From positions 124,001-188,000 of the forward strand of contig NZ_VFTC01000010.1 in assembly GCF_007003975.1 (NCBI RefSeq): 64,000 bases of DNA, in the 5' to 3' direction. A model generated the notes under the pieces. The model did no database searches. It saw only the letters and a list, made by a program, of their open reading frames with translations, and was not told the DNA's origin. Source of the stretch: Mesorhizobium sp. WSM4306. GTDB taxonomy: Bacteria; Pseudomonadota; Alphaproteobacteria; Rhizobiales; Rhizobiaceae. A program made the translations under genes and the position numbers. Position 1 is the first letter of the stretch; each line of letters opens with the position of its first letter. This document shows positions 54,442 to 63,895 of this stretch, one piece after another.

Positions 54442-55545
54442 TCAGCTCGCGAGCCGGCTTACCATCTCGTGCTGGGCATAGGCGCGGCCGAAGCGGTTGG
54501 CCAGGAAGGCGTCGAGCGCGATGTCTTCCTGCTTGACGAAACCGGTCGCCGGCAGGCTGCCGTCGGCCAGCATGTCGAGCACGGCGCAGATGCCGGACGC
54601 GGTGGTGATCTGGATGGCGCTGCGCACCTGATCACCGATGCGCTGCGAATAGATCTTGTTGGCGTAGGTTTCCTGCAGCAGGCGGCCGTTGCGGCGGCCC
54701 GACACGGTGACGAAGACGATGACCACGTCCTGCAGCGTTGCCGGCAAAGCGCTCTCGAAAATGTCCTTCAGCACGTCGCGGCGGTGGCGCAGGCCAAGGT
54801 CGTTGAGCAGCGCCTTCATGATTGCGGCGTGACCGGGGTAGCGGATGGTGCGGTAGTTCAGCGTGCGCACCTTGCCCTTCAGCGTCTCGGCCAAAGTGCC
54901 GAGCCCGCCGGACGTGTTGAAGGCCTCGTAGGTGACGCCGTCGAGCGAGAACTCCTCGCGCTCCTCCAGCGGCGGAACTTCGATCAGCTCGCCCTCGACG
55001 ATCGCTTCGCAGGGCTCGCAATATTCGTTGATGACGCCGTCGGTGCTCCAGGTCAGATTGTAGTTCAGCGCATTCGATGGGTATTGCGGCAGCGCACCGA
55101 CACGCATGCGCACGCTTTCAAGCGTATCGAAGCGGCTGGCTAGATCGTTGGCGACGATCGAGATGAAGCCCGGTGCCAGGCCGCATTGCGGAATGAAGGC
55201 GCTCTTGCCCGACTTGGCCAGTTCCTTGACGCGGCGGGTCGAGACGACATCCTCGGTCAAATCGAGATAGTGCACGCCTGTGGCGGCGGCCGCCTCGGCG
55301 ATGCGGGTGGTCAGATGGAAGGGCGCTGCACTCAGCACGGCGAAGGCGCCGGCAAGGGCTGCTTCAAGCGCGCCGGGCGCGGTGATGTCGAGCTCCGATG
55401 CGTCGACGCCGACGGGGAGTTCGGCCGCGGCAAGCTGTGTGGCCGCGCGGTCGACGACGGTGACATGGTAGTCGCCGGTGTCGGCGAGCATGCCTGCAAT
55501 GGTGGAGCCGATCTTGCCGGCGCCGACGACGATGATTTTCTTCAT
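54442..55545 (-). CDS. Saccharopine dehydrogenase family protein
   Basis: A 367-residue NAD(P) enzyme. It begins KKIIVVGAGKIGSTIAGMLA, followed by APFHLTTRIAEAAAATGVHY and DLTEDVVSTRRVKELAKSGK. It ends with SLPATGFVKQEDIAL. Relatives include lysine 6-dehydrogenase and saccharopine reductase, both in lysine breakdown; the exact substrate is not readable. ATG 55545 fits the nucleotide-binding start. It is divergent from an AsnC regulator 149 bp away. Confidence 0.85.
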   Translation of the reverse strand: MKKIIVVGAGKIGSTIAGMLADTGDYHVTVVDRAATQLAAAELPVGVDASELDITAPGALEAALAGAFAVLSAAPFHLTTRIAEAAAATGVHYLDLTEDVVSTRRVKELAKSGKSAFIPQCGLAPGFISIVANDLASRFDTLESVRMRVGALPQYPSNALNYNLTWSTDGVINEYCEPCEAIVEGELIEVPPLEEREEFSLDGVTYEAFNTSGGLGTLAETLKGKVRTLNYRTIRYPGHAAIMKALLNDLGLRHRRDVLKDIFESALPATLQDVVIVFVTVSGRRNGRLLQETYANKIYSQRIGDQVRSAIQITTASGICAVLDMLADGSLPATGFVKQEDIALDAFLANRFGRAYAQHEMVSRLAS

Positions 55546-55694
55546 GATTCGATCCCTCACAAAAGCCTTTTGCCCGAACCGCTGCGCGGTGGGCGACATG
55601 GCCTTGAGAATCGCACCTTGCCTGGCGAAAGGAAGCGTGGAATTGTTCGAAACGAACCCTCTCTTTGGATGATAAGACGACGAGGATCGTCGAA

Positions 55695-56123
55695 ATGCTG
55701 AGCGACGCCGAACAAAAGCTGCTTTCGCTGCTGCGCGCCAACGCCCGCGCGTCGACCGCCGAACTGGCACGCCAGCTCGGCGTGTCGCGCACAACCGTGC
55801 AGAGCCGGATCGAGCGGCTGGAGCAGCGCGGCATCATCACCGGCTATGGCGTGCGGCTTGCGCCGGACTATGAACAGGGGCTGGTGCGCGCGCATGTGCT
55901 GCTCACCGTCACGCCCAAGTTGGCCGACAAGGTGGTGCGCGCTTTGCAAGCCTTGCCGCCGGTGAGGACGTTGCACTCGGTCAGCGGCAATTTCGACATG
56001 ATCGTCATCGTCGACGCGCCGTCGATCAGGGATCTCGACGCGCTGCTGGATGAGATCGGCGCGATGGACGGGGTCGAGCGGACGTCGTCGTCGATTATCT
56101 TGTCGACGCGGATCGATCGGTGA
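55695..56123 (+). CDS. Lrp/AsnC-family transcriptional regulator
   Basis: A 142-residue regulator. SDAEQKLLSLLRANARASTA and RQLGVSRTTVQSRIERLEQR form the HTH, and the RAM ligand domain follows (HVLLTVTPKLADKVVRALQA, then GNFDMIVIVDAP). ATG 55695 with GAGG upstream is taken; a TTG at 55665 would add ten residues. Its divergent place suggests that it controls the saccharopine-dehydrogenase-like gene in response to an amino acid, probably lysine. Confidence 0.9.
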   Translation: MLSDAEQKLLSLLRANARASTAELARQLGVSRTTVQSRIERLEQRGIITGYGVRLAPDYEQGLVRAHVLLTVTPKLADKVVRALQALPPVRTLHSVSGNFDMIVIVDAPSIRDLDALLDEIGAMDGVERTSSSIILSTRIDR

Positions 56124-56160
56124 GATCGGGCCAAGGCCATTTGGAGATGCTGGCGGGACA

Positions 56161-56318
56161 GCGCCCCCACTGCCTTGCCAGGCATCTCCCCCACGAGGGG
56201 GGAGATTGGCAGCTTCGGCGCCTCGCTCATCCCCGCGACGTTGAAGATTGGCGAAAGCCGGCGTGACATCTGATCTCCCCCCAAGTGGGGGAGATGGCTG
56301 GCAGGCCAGAGGGGGGCG
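56161..56318. repeat. Intergenic repeat family A, copy 6
   Basis: Inverted arms GCGCCCCCACTGCCTTGCC at the left and GGCCAGAGGGGGGCGCG at the right, with CTCCCCC/GGGGGAG stems, closest to copy 2 (the middle CCGGCGTGACATCTGATCTC is shared in part). Confidence 0.8.
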
Positions 56319-56350
56319 CGAAGGATCGCGACGCCTATGGATTGGCGGTC

Positions 56351-58381
56351 CTAAGCCCTGCGCCTTTCCGGACCGCTGTCCAGCCACGCCACATCCTCCG
56401 CCGACAGCTTGATATCCAGCGCCTTCAGACTGTCCTCCAGCTCGTCCAGAGTGCGCGGGCCGATCAGCGGGACGGAGGGAAAGGGCTGCGCCAGCACATA
56501 GGCCAGCGCGACATGGATCGGGCTTTTGCCCAGCCGCCCGGCCAGTTCGATGGCACGGTCGCGACGCCCAAAATTTTTCTCGGAATACCAGACCCGCACC
56601 AGCTCCTCATTGTCCTTTCTGTCGCGGCCGGCGCGGTCGGTGAAGAAGCCGCGGCCTTGGCTCGACCAGGCGAAGTTCGGCATCTGCCTGGCGGTCAGCC
56701 ACGCCTTCCAGTCGTCGGTGGACGAGGTGATGCAGCCTGCCCAGATAGGCTCCAGCATCTCGGCCAGCGAGAAATTGTTGGAGAGGGCGCCGGGCTTCTG
56801 CTTGCCGTTCTTTTCGGCATAGGCAATCGCCTCGTCCATGCGCGCCATGGTCCAGTTGGAGCCGCCGAACGGACCGCGGATGCGGCCGGCTTTCGCCTCG
56901 GCGTCCATGGCGTCGACGAATTCGCCGACCGGCACATCGGGATTGTCGCGGTGCATGAAATAGATGTCGACATGGTCGGTCTGCAGGCGGTCCAGCGACT
57001 GGGCGAGCTGCTTGCCGATGACATCGGGATAGCAGAGCGGTGAGTGCGCGCCCTTGGCGATGATCACCGACTGCTCGCGCACGCCGCGATTTTTCAGCCA
57101 CTGGCCGAGCAGCGTCTCGGTGTAGCCGGCGCCGTAGACATAGCCGGTGTCGAACAGATTGCCGCCGACCTCGAAAAAGGCATCGAGCAGGATCGAGCCC
57201 GACGAGAAGGTGCGGAAATCCTCGAAGCCGAGCGCCACCACGGAGGCCGGTTTCGACAGGCCTGGTATCTTGCGCTTGCCGATGGCGGTGCCGCCGGTGC
57301 GCAGCGGCCGGCCGGAGATGGTGTTAATGCGCTTAGCCGGCTTTTCGATCTCGTATTCGAGGCCGACGGCAGCGCGCCATCTGTCGAGCACGCGCAGCGT
57401 GCCGAGACTATCGGCCCAGGACATGCCCGGCCAGGCGAATTCCTGGCCCCCGGCCAGGATCGCCTCGCCGGCGGCGTCGACCTCGAAGGAATAGAGATGG
57501 CGGGTCTCGTTGACACTGATGGTTTCGCGCGTCCCGTCCGAACGGATCACGTCGATCTTGCCGAGGCCGACATCGCGGTTGCCGCCGGCGAACCAGAAAT
57601 CCGGCACTTCGATACGACCCTTGGTGCCGAGGATGCGCAGCACATTGTCCTGGTTGAGCGAGATGCTGCAGGAAACTTCGGCGACGATGCCGCCGGCAAA
57701 ATGCAGCAGCGCCGAGGCCCATTCGTCGACGCCGGATTGGCCGAGATGAGCGGTACCGACGACCTTGTCGGGTTCGGCGAAGGGTTTTCCGGTTGCGGCA
57801 CCTGCAAGCAGCCGCGCCATGGAGACGGGATAGCCACCGACATCGAGAATGCCGCCGCCGGCGAGATCATTGGCGTAGAGCCGATGCTGCGGCATGAAGC
57901 CCGGCATGGCGAAACCGAAGCTCGACTTGATCATCCTGACTTCGCCGATGATGCCGGACTGGATCAACTCGACCAGCTTCTTAGTCTGCGGGTGCAGCCG
58001 GTACATGAAGGCTTCGCCGAGGAAGGTGCCGGCCTTGCGCGCGGCATGGATCATGGCGTCGGCCTCGAAAGCGGTCAGCGCCAGCGGCTTTTCGCACAGC
58101 ACATGCTTGCCGGCTTCCGCCGCCTTGATCGCCCATTCGGCGTGGCCAGGGTGTGGGATGGCGATATAGACGGCGTCGACTTCCGGATCGGCGAGCAGCG
58201 CGTCATAGCCGTCGAGGATGCGGGCGCCGGGAAACGTCTCGGCGAGGCCTTGCTTGCCGGGGTTGCGGGCGCCAAGTGCTGCCAGCGTGCCGGTGCGCGA
58301 TCCGGCCACGCCGCCGGCGAAGGCCTTGGCAATGTCGCCCGGCCCGAGGATCCCCCAGCGAATGGGCGCGGTTGAAGTCAT
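56351..58381 (-). CDS. Fused Gfo/Idh/MocA oxidoreductase and aldo/keto reductase
   Basis: A 676-residue protein made of two sugar-type oxidoreductases. Residues about 5-330 are Gfo/Idh/MocA (WGILGPGDIAKAFAGG, VYIAIPHPGHAEWA, VLCEKPLALTAFEA). Residues about 350-676 are an aldo/keto reductase (FDTGYVYGAGYTETLLGQWL, DHVDIYFMHRDNP, PSVPLIGPRTLDELEDSLKA). No stop or frame change separates them. ATG 58381 is preferred, as AAGGAG lies 8 bases before it. It follows the ABC transporter ATPase gene, so it likely acts on the imported sugar. Confidence 0.88.
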   Translation of the reverse strand: MTSTAPIRWGILGPGDIAKAFAGGVAGSRTGTLAALGARNPGKQGLAETFPGARILDGYDALLADPEVDAVYIAIPHPGHAEWAIKAAEAGKHVLCEKPLALTAFEADAMIHAARKAGTFLGEAFMYRLHPQTKKLVELIQSGIIGEVRMIKSSFGFAMPGFMPQHRLYANDLAGGGILDVGGYPVSMARLLAGAATGKPFAEPDKVVGTAHLGQSGVDEWASALLHFAGGIVAEVSCSISLNQDNVLRILGTKGRIEVPDFWFAGGNRDVGLGKIDVIRSDGTRETISVNETRHLYSFEVDAAGEAILAGGQEFAWPGMSWADSLGTLRVLDRWRAAVGLEYEIEKPAKRINTISGRPLRTGGTAIGKRKIPGLSKPASVVALGFEDFRTFSSGSILLDAFFEVGGNLFDTGYVYGAGYTETLLGQWLKNRGVREQSVIIAKGAHSPLCYPDVIGKQLAQSLDRLQTDHVDIYFMHRDNPDVPVGEFVDAMDAEAKAGRIRGPFGGSNWTMARMDEAIAYAEKNGKQKPGALSNNFSLAEMLEPIWAGCITSSTDDWKAWLTARQMPNFAWSSQGRGFFTDRAGRDRKDNEELVRVWYSEKNFGRRDRAIELAGRLGKSPIHVALAYVLAQPFPSVPLIGPRTLDELEDSLKALDIKLSAEDVAWLDSGPERRRA

Positions 58382-58408
58382 GGTCATTCTCCTTGGGAGG
58401 CTGGAAGG

Positions 58409-59488
58409 TCAGCGCAGCCGCTGGCCGTTTTCGTCGAACAGATAGGATTTGCGGATGGAGACGGTGATCTCGGAAGTGTCGGGAACTTTGGCCGCGTCGC
58501 GCTGGATCACCAGGTCCTCGCCATGGGCGGTCCTGGCATAGATGAAGCTGGTGCCGCCGAGATGCTCAACCACGTCGATTCCGACGGTCAGGTCGGCATC
58601 GCCTTCGCCGGCATTGCCGAAATGTTCGGGCCGCACGCCGACAATCACCTTGGCTCGGGTTTCCGGAATGGCACCGGTCAGCGGTTGCGTGATGCGGGCC
58701 TTTTCCTCACCCACCAGCTCGACGGTCACGCTTCTCGTGCTGCGCCCGACGACGCGACCCTTGATGAAGTTCATCTTCGGCGAGCCGACAAAGCCGGCGA
58801 CGAACTGGTTGTCTGGATTGTCGTAGAGATCGAGCGGCCGGCCGATCTGCTCGACATGGCCGCCGCGCAGCACCACGATCCGGTCGGCCAGCGTCATAGC
58901 CTCGGTCTGGTCGTGGGTGACATAGATCATCGTCGTGCCAAGCTCCTTGTGCAGGCGCGAGATCTCGACCCGCATCTGTACCCTGAGCTCGGCGTCGAGA
59001 TTGCTCAGCGGCTCGTCGAACAGGAACACTTGTGGCTCGCGCACGATGGCGCGGCCGATGGCGACACGCTGGCGCTGGCCGCCGGAGAGTTGCTTGGGCC
59101 GCCGTGCCATCAGTTCGCTGATCCGCAGGATTTCGGAGGCCCGCTTCACCCGCCGATCGGTGTCCTCCTTCGGATTGCCGGTCATTCTCAGGCCAAAGCT
59201 CAGATTCTGCCCCACCGTCATGTGCGGGTAGAGCGCGTAGGACTGGAACACCATGGCGATGCCCCGGTCGGCCGGCTCGACATCGTTCATCACCTTGCCG
59301 CCAATGGCGATCTGGCCGCCGCTGATGTCCTCCAGCCCGGCGATCATCCGCAGCAGCGTCGATTTCCCGCAGCCGGACGGGCCGACGAAGACGACGAACT
59401 CGCCGTCGGCGATATCGATGTTGGCGCCGTGGATGATCTCATAGACGCCGAAGCGCTTGATGACATTGGTGAGGGTGACTGCCGCCAT
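58409..59488 (-). CDS. Carbohydrate ABC transporter ATPase (UgpC/MalK type)
   Basis: A 359-residue ATPase with Walker A GPSGCGKSTLLRMIAGLE, Q-loop MVFQSYALYPHMTV, signature LSGGQRQRVAIGRAIV, Walker B VFLFDEPLSNLDAELR and the switch histidine in VTHDQTEAM. The C-terminal OB-type regulatory domain (VIVGVRPEHFGNAG) is present. It powers the two permeases just upstream in the operon. Confidence 0.93.
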   Translation of the reverse strand: MAAVTLTNVIKRFGVYEIIHGANIDIADGEFVVFVGPSGCGKSTLLRMIAGLEDISGGQIAIGGKVMNDVEPADRGIAMVFQSYALYPHMTVGQNLSFGLRMTGNPKEDTDRRVKRASEILRISELMARRPKQLSGGQRQRVAIGRAIVREPQVFLFDEPLSNLDAELRVQMRVEISRLHKELGTTMIYVTHDQTEAMTLADRIVVLRGGHVEQIGRPLDLYDNPDNQFVAGFVGSPKMNFIKGRVVGRSTRSVTVELVGEEKARITQPLTGAIPETRAKVIVGVRPEHFGNAGEGDADLTVGIDVVEHLGGTSFIYARTAHGEDLVIQRDAAKVPDTSEITVSIRKSYLFDENGQRLR

Positions 59489-59496
59489 GCTCTCCC

Positions 59497-60333
59497 CTAT
59501 TTAACCGCGCCGGCGGCGATGCCGGCAATGAAATGCCGCTGCAGGAGCACGAAGACGACCAGCATCGGCACGGTCAGCATGACGGCGCCGGCCATCAGGC
59601 CACCCCACGACACTTTCGTCAGGCCGATCAGCGTGCCGAGCGCCACCGGCGCCGTCATCGCGCCGGGCTGGCTGTTGATCAAAAGCGGCCAGAGATAATT
59701 GTTCCACGAGGCGAGGAACAGGATGATGGAGAGTGCCGCCAGCATCGGCCGCGCCAGAGGCAGCGCGACGAACAGGAAGATGCGCCATTCCTTGACGCCC
59801 TCTACTCTGGCCGCGTCGAACAGATCGTGCGGCATCATCGAGAAAGCCTGGCGCATGAACAGGACGCCGAGTGAATTGAACAAAGGCGGCACGATCAGCG
59901 CCACCCAGGTGTTGGCGAGCTGGAAGTCACGCGCCACCATGATGAATTGCGGGATCAGCACCACCGCGTAGGGCAGCGTGATGGTGCCGAGGATGATGGC
60001 GACGACAAAACCTTTGCCGACGAAATTGTAGCGCGCCAGCGCCCAGCCGGCCATCGAGGTCAGCAGGACCGACAGCACGGTGTAGGTGACCGCCACCGAG
60101 ACCGAAATGCCGATGGCGCCGACAAAGTCGGTGTCGCGCTGCAGATTGTGGAAGTTTGCGAGGAAATTGTCGTGCGGCAGAAGTTCGATGCCGGGGCTGA
60201 AGATGCCGTTGTCGGGCATGGTCGAGAAGACGATCATCGTCCACAGCGGAAACAGCCAGATCACCGCCAGCGGCGTCAGGACCAGATGCAGCAGCAGGCT
60301 GCGGCCGAGCCGGCGTTGCGAGAGCGAACTCAT
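59497..60333 (-). CDS. Carbohydrate ABC transporter permease (MalG-like)
   Basis: A 278-residue permease with about six spans. The EAA loop that contacts the ATPase is LFDAARVEGVKEWRIFLFVA, and ITLPYAVVLIPQFIM and FLASWNNYLWPLLI are typical of the MalG side. ATG 60333 overlaps the stop of the partner permease by four bases. Confidence 0.93.
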   Translation of the reverse strand: MSSLSQRRLGRSLLLHLVLTPLAVIWLFPLWTMIVFSTMPDNGIFSPGIELLPHDNFLANFHNLQRDTDFVGAIGISVSVAVTYTVLSVLLTSMAGWALARYNFVGKGFVVAIILGTITLPYAVVLIPQFIMVARDFQLANTWVALIVPPLFNSLGVLFMRQAFSMMPHDLFDAARVEGVKEWRIFLFVALPLARPMLAALSIILFLASWNNYLWPLLINSQPGAMTAPVALGTLIGLTKVSWGGLMAGAVMLTVPMLVVFVLLQRHFIAGIAAGAVK

Positions 60334-61190
60334 TTCGGCTCTCTCGTCAGCCACAGTTGCACCAGCGTGATGGCAATGGCCAAGCCGGCCATGGTGTAGG
60401 CGACGGCCGAGGCATAGCCGAAATTGAGCGAGCGGAATCCCTGGCGGTAGAGCAAAAGGCCTAGCGTCTCGGTGCCGCCGCCCGGGCCGCCGCGCTCGGT
60501 GATCAGGAATGGCTCGGTGAAGAGCTGCATGGTGCCGATGATCGACAGCACTGCGCAAAAGACGATGACCGGCTTGAGCAACGGCAGCGTGATGTAGAAG
60601 AACTGCCTGACCTTGCTGACGCGGTCGAGCGTCGCCGCCTCATAGACATCCTCGGGGATCGATTGCAGCCCGGCGAGCAGGATGATGGCGTTGTAGCCGG
60701 CCCAGCGCCAGGTCACCGCGATCATGATCAGCGCCATGGCCGGGGTGACGTTGGAGAACCAGTCGATCTTGGCCAGGCCGACGCTGTTAAGCAGCTTGTT
60801 GATGATGCCGAAATCGAGATTGAACATCAGCCGGAACACCGCGGAGTAGGCGACCTCGCCGACCACGACCGGAGCGAAGAAGGCGAAGCGGTAAAGGCCG
60901 CGCGCCTTCAGCAGCGGCGAGTTCAGCAGCACCGCCATGACGATGGCCAGCGAGATCATCACCGGCACCTGGATGACGAGGATGAGCAGCGTGTTCTTCA
61001 GCGCATTGAAGAAGGCGGGGTCGCCGATCAGCCGTCCCCAGTTGAATGTGGGGGCAAAACGCCACGGCACGGTGCGCGTCGCCTGGAACGAGATCATGAA
61101 CGAGGAGATGATCGGCCACACCCAGAAGATGGCGAAGATCAGCAGGTAGGGCGTGAGGAAGCGATACGCGGTGGCGTTCTGTGTGCGCAT
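60330..61190 (-). CDS. Carbohydrate ABC transporter permease (MalF-like)
   Basis: A 286-residue permease with about six spans. The EAA loop is VYEAATLDRVSKVRQFFYI. The start ATG 61190 has AGGAGG just upstream. It forms the inner-membrane channel with the next gene. Repeat B separates it from the binding-protein gene. Confidence 0.93.
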   Translation of the reverse strand: MRTQNATAYRFLTPYLLIFAIFWVWPIISSFMISFQATRTVPWRFAPTFNWGRLIGDPAFFNALKNTLLILVIQVPVMISLAIVMAVLLNSPLLKARGLYRFAFFAPVVVGEVAYSAVFRLMFNLDFGIINKLLNSVGLAKIDWFSNVTPAMALIMIAVTWRWAGYNAIILLAGLQSIPEDVYEAATLDRVSKVRQFFYITLPLLKPVIVFCAVLSIIGTMQLFTEPFLITERGGPGGGTETLGLLLYRQGFRSLNFGYASAVAYTMAGLAIAITLVQLWLTREPK

Positions 61191-61212
61191 GGTTCCTCCT
61201 CCTTCCTTTGTT

Positions 61213-61450
61213 TGTCCCCTCCCCTTGTGGGGTGAGAAGCGGTTCGCGTTAGCGAACGAAAAGCCAATTGCTTGGCTTTTCGAGTTTCGAACGCCCTGAG
61301 CCTGCGAAGGGCCGGGCGTGGTGGCCGATCCACCCTGCCGGGTCCCCGCTGCTTCGCAGCGTCCCGGCGTTCGCCGGCCTTTCATCGTGCCACTGGCACG
61401 ATGAATTCGCCTTCGGCGAACCAGCCGCTCACCCCACAAGGGGAGAAGGT
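61213..61450. repeat. Intergenic repeat family B, copy 2
   Basis: The reverse complement of copy 1 at 31034-31269, with the same length and inner hairpins (AAAAGCCAATTGCTTGGCTT, GTGCCACTGGCAC). It sits between the binding-protein and permease genes, inside a transcription unit. Confidence 0.8.
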
Positions 61451-61464
61451 AAAGCGCGCGCTTG

Positions 61465-62733
61465 CTACTTGATCGGCAATCCGGTCGCCGAGGCGATCTG
61501 GCTCGCGGCGTCGTCCAGCGCTGCCTTGGCGTCGGGATAACCACCGCCGAGATATTTGGTCTGCACGGCCCGCATGATGATTTCGGCGTCGCTCTGGAAC
61601 GGCGTGCCGCGGCTCGGCACCACTTTGGGCAGCGTGGCCAGGATGTCCTTCCACACCGCCTGGCCGCCCCAATAGGGCAGGCCTTCAGAGACATAGGGGT
61701 CGTCGAGCGCCGAGATCAGCGACGGCACCAGGCCGAACTCCTTCAGCATGGTGATCTGGCCCTCATTCGTCTCGAGCGTGTATTTCAGATAGGCGTAGGC
61801 CGCTTCCTTGTTCTTCGAGGCCGAGGTGATGGCCAGCGACGAGCCGCCGAGATTGGCGGCGCGCGGACCGTCGGCGGTCAGGCTCGGCATCGGATAGACG
61901 CCCCATTTCCCGTTCTCGCCGGCCGACTCGGTGCGGATGGTGCCCTCATACCAGCCGCCATAGACCTGGGTGGCGACGGTGCCGGCGGTGTTGTTGGTGA
62001 TCTTGGTGCCCCAGTCGGCCGACGACATGATGCCGGCGTCCTTCATGTCCTTGATCTTGGCCAGCGTATCGACGCATTTCGGCTGGTTGACGGTGATCGA
62101 CTGCCCGTCCTCGGCGAAATAACCGCAGCCCTGCTCGTTGGCGATCATGCGGAAGAATTCGGTGTCGCCGTTGAAATCGGCATTGGTCATGGTGACGCCG
62201 GGATTGGCGGCCTGGATCTTCTTGCCGGCGGCGATGAAATCGTCCCAGGTCTTGATCGAGGCCGGATCGACGCCCGCCTTCTCGTAGAAATCACGACGGT
62301 AGAAGGCGGCGACCGGGCCGGAATCCCACGGCATGGCATAGGCCTTGTCGCCCACTTCCAGTTCGGTGCGCTTGAAATCGGGGAATTTCTTCTGGTCGTC
62401 CGCGCTGTAGCCCAGCGTGTGCAGGTCGACGAAACAGTCGGGGAACTGGCTCCAGTAATTCTCGGCCTCACCGTTCTCGACGGAGACGATATCCGGCAGC
62501 CCGACGCCGCCGGCGGCACAGCCGGCAATCGACTTGTCATAGGTCGGCTGGTTGCCGAGGTCCTGAACGGTGACCTTGACGTCGGGATATTGCTTGTTGA
62601 AACCGGCTATTGTTGCCTTCAGCGACGAAGCGGCGATGTTCCAGCTCCAGATCGTGATTTCGCCGGACTGCGCAAAGGCCGGGCCTGAGCCCAGGGCAAG
62701 CGCCAGCGCGGCACAGGTGAGTGTCGTGCGCAT
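61465..62733 (-). CDS. Carbohydrate ABC transporter substrate-binding protein
   Basis: A 422-residue periplasmic protein. A signal peptide (MRTTLTCAALALALGSGPAF, cleavage after AFAQ) is followed by the family-1 fold: ITIWSWNIAASSLKATIAGF, YDKSIAGCAAGGVGLPDIVS and AMPWDSGPVAAFYRRDFYEK. The sugar is unknown. It is the first gene of the unit and divergent from the AraC gene. Confidence 0.93.
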   Translation of the reverse strand: MRTTLTCAALALALGSGPAFAQSGEITIWSWNIAASSLKATIAGFNKQYPDVKVTVQDLGNQPTYDKSIAGCAAGGVGLPDIVSVENGEAENYWSQFPDCFVDLHTLGYSADDQKKFPDFKRTELEVGDKAYAMPWDSGPVAAFYRRDFYEKAGVDPASIKTWDDFIAAGKKIQAANPGVTMTNADFNGDTEFFRMIANEQGCGYFAEDGQSITVNQPKCVDTLAKIKDMKDAGIMSSADWGTKITNNTAGTVATQVYGGWYEGTIRTESAGENGKWGVYPMPSLTADGPRAANLGGSSLAITSASKNKEAAYAYLKYTLETNEGQITMLKEFGLVPSLISALDDPYVSEGLPYWGGQAVWKDILATLPKVVPSRGTPFQSDAEIIMRAVQTKYLGGGYPDAKAALDDAASQIASATGLPIK

Positions 62734-62839
62734 TGAAATCCTCCCATTTCATTTGCTCTCTCTTCGCGAGCATGGCTAAACTAAGCAGCGCGGAAGGCTT
62801 GTCCCCGACAACGGGAATAAAGAATGGGCGGAAAGTAAG

Positions 62840-63706
62840 ATGCCGGAACGGCCGTTTTACCAGCCTGGCGCCAGCAGCGTCGAAGGCCTGCCGATGGCCT
62901 TGCAGATGTTCCACAATCACCCGCTGGTGATGCTGAAGCCGCACTGGCATGCCCAGGTCGAGGTCAATTTCATCGTCCGCGGCAGCGTTCACTACCGCAT
63001 GGCTGAACACGAGATCGCGCTCTCGGCCGGCGAGATGTGCCTGTTCTGGGGTGGCCTGCCGCACCAGATGGACGATCTCTCCGACGACGCCATCTATGCC
63101 GGCGCGCATCTGCCGCTGGTGCATTTCTTCCGCCTGCACCTGCCGACCGACATCCGCCACCGGCTGATGACGGGCGCCACGCTGGTGACATCGGCCACCG
63201 ACCCGGCGGACCATCACAATTTCGAACGTTGGAACCGCTATTTCCGCTCCGGCGATCCAGCGATAACCGAGCACGCGGTGAATGAGCTCTTGCTGCGGCT
63301 GGAGCGGGTGCGGTTCGAGCCCTACCGGCTGGTGCCGGAAACCGCCAGCCAGGAAACGGGCGGCCCCTTCGACCAGCAGTCGCTGCGCAATGTCGGGCGC
63401 ATGTGCGATTTCATCGCCGAGAATTTCCTCTACGACGTAGACTGCGTCGATATCGCGGCGGCGGCCGACATCCATCCGAAATACGCCATGAGCATCTTCA
63501 AGAAGTCGACCGGCATGACGCTCAACGAATATATGAACCTCTTGCGGCTGAGCTACGCACAGGCGCTCCTGATGCATGAAGACGCCAATGTGCTGCGCGT
63601 CGCCATGGATTCAGGCTTCGGCTCGCTCAGCGCCTTCAACAAATCGTTTCGCAAGCTGGCCGGCATGTCGCCGTCGGATTTTCGCCGCGGCACGGTGGGC
63701 CGATAG
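62840..63706 (+). CDS. AraC-family transcriptional regulator
   Basis: A 288-residue regulator. The N-terminal cupin part has HNHPLVMLKPHWHAQVEVNF and MCLFWGGLPHQM, which should bind the sugar. The C-terminal double HTH is VDCVDIAAAADIHPKYAMSI and YAQALLMHEDANVLRVAMDS, then SLSAFNKSFRKLAGMSPSDF. It is divergent from the binding-protein gene (106-bp gap) and most likely activates that operon. Confidence 0.92.
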   Translation: MPERPFYQPGASSVEGLPMALQMFHNHPLVMLKPHWHAQVEVNFIVRGSVHYRMAEHEIALSAGEMCLFWGGLPHQMDDLSDDAIYAGAHLPLVHFFRLHLPTDIRHRLMTGATLVTSATDPADHHNFERWNRYFRSGDPAITEHAVNELLLRLERVRFEPYRLVPETASQETGGPFDQQSLRNVGRMCDFIAENFLYDVDCVDIAAAADIHPKYAMSIFKKSTGMTLNEYMNLLRLSYAQALLMHEDANVLRVAMDSGFGSLSAFNKSFRKLAGMSPSDFRRGTVGR

Positions 63707-63788
63707 GTTTCTCGGATATTTCGTTCGAAGGCCGCCGCGATCATCAACCTGGAGAAAGTTGTCAGCGGCGGCGTATTTGAGGACCGGC

Positions 63789-63895
63789 GTCCCCCACTCC
63801 ATCGCCGCTTCGCGGCGCCACCTCTCCCCCCTCCGGAGGAGCCAGCCCGCATAAGCTCGCGCCCTTCCTCTCCCCGTCGATGGGGGGTCCGAAGG
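63789..63895. repeat. Intergenic repeat family D, further copy
   Basis: CCCCCACTCCATCGCCGCTT with a GCGGCGCC stem, then CCTCTCCCCCCTCCGGAGGA and CTCTCCCCGTCGATGGGGGG. It resembles the pair at 47413-47630. The rest of 63707-64000 shows no firm gene. A minus-strand frame that enters at 64000 and stops at 63966 (ending HKKLALRQAA) could be the 3' end of a gene outside the window. Confidence 0.6.
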
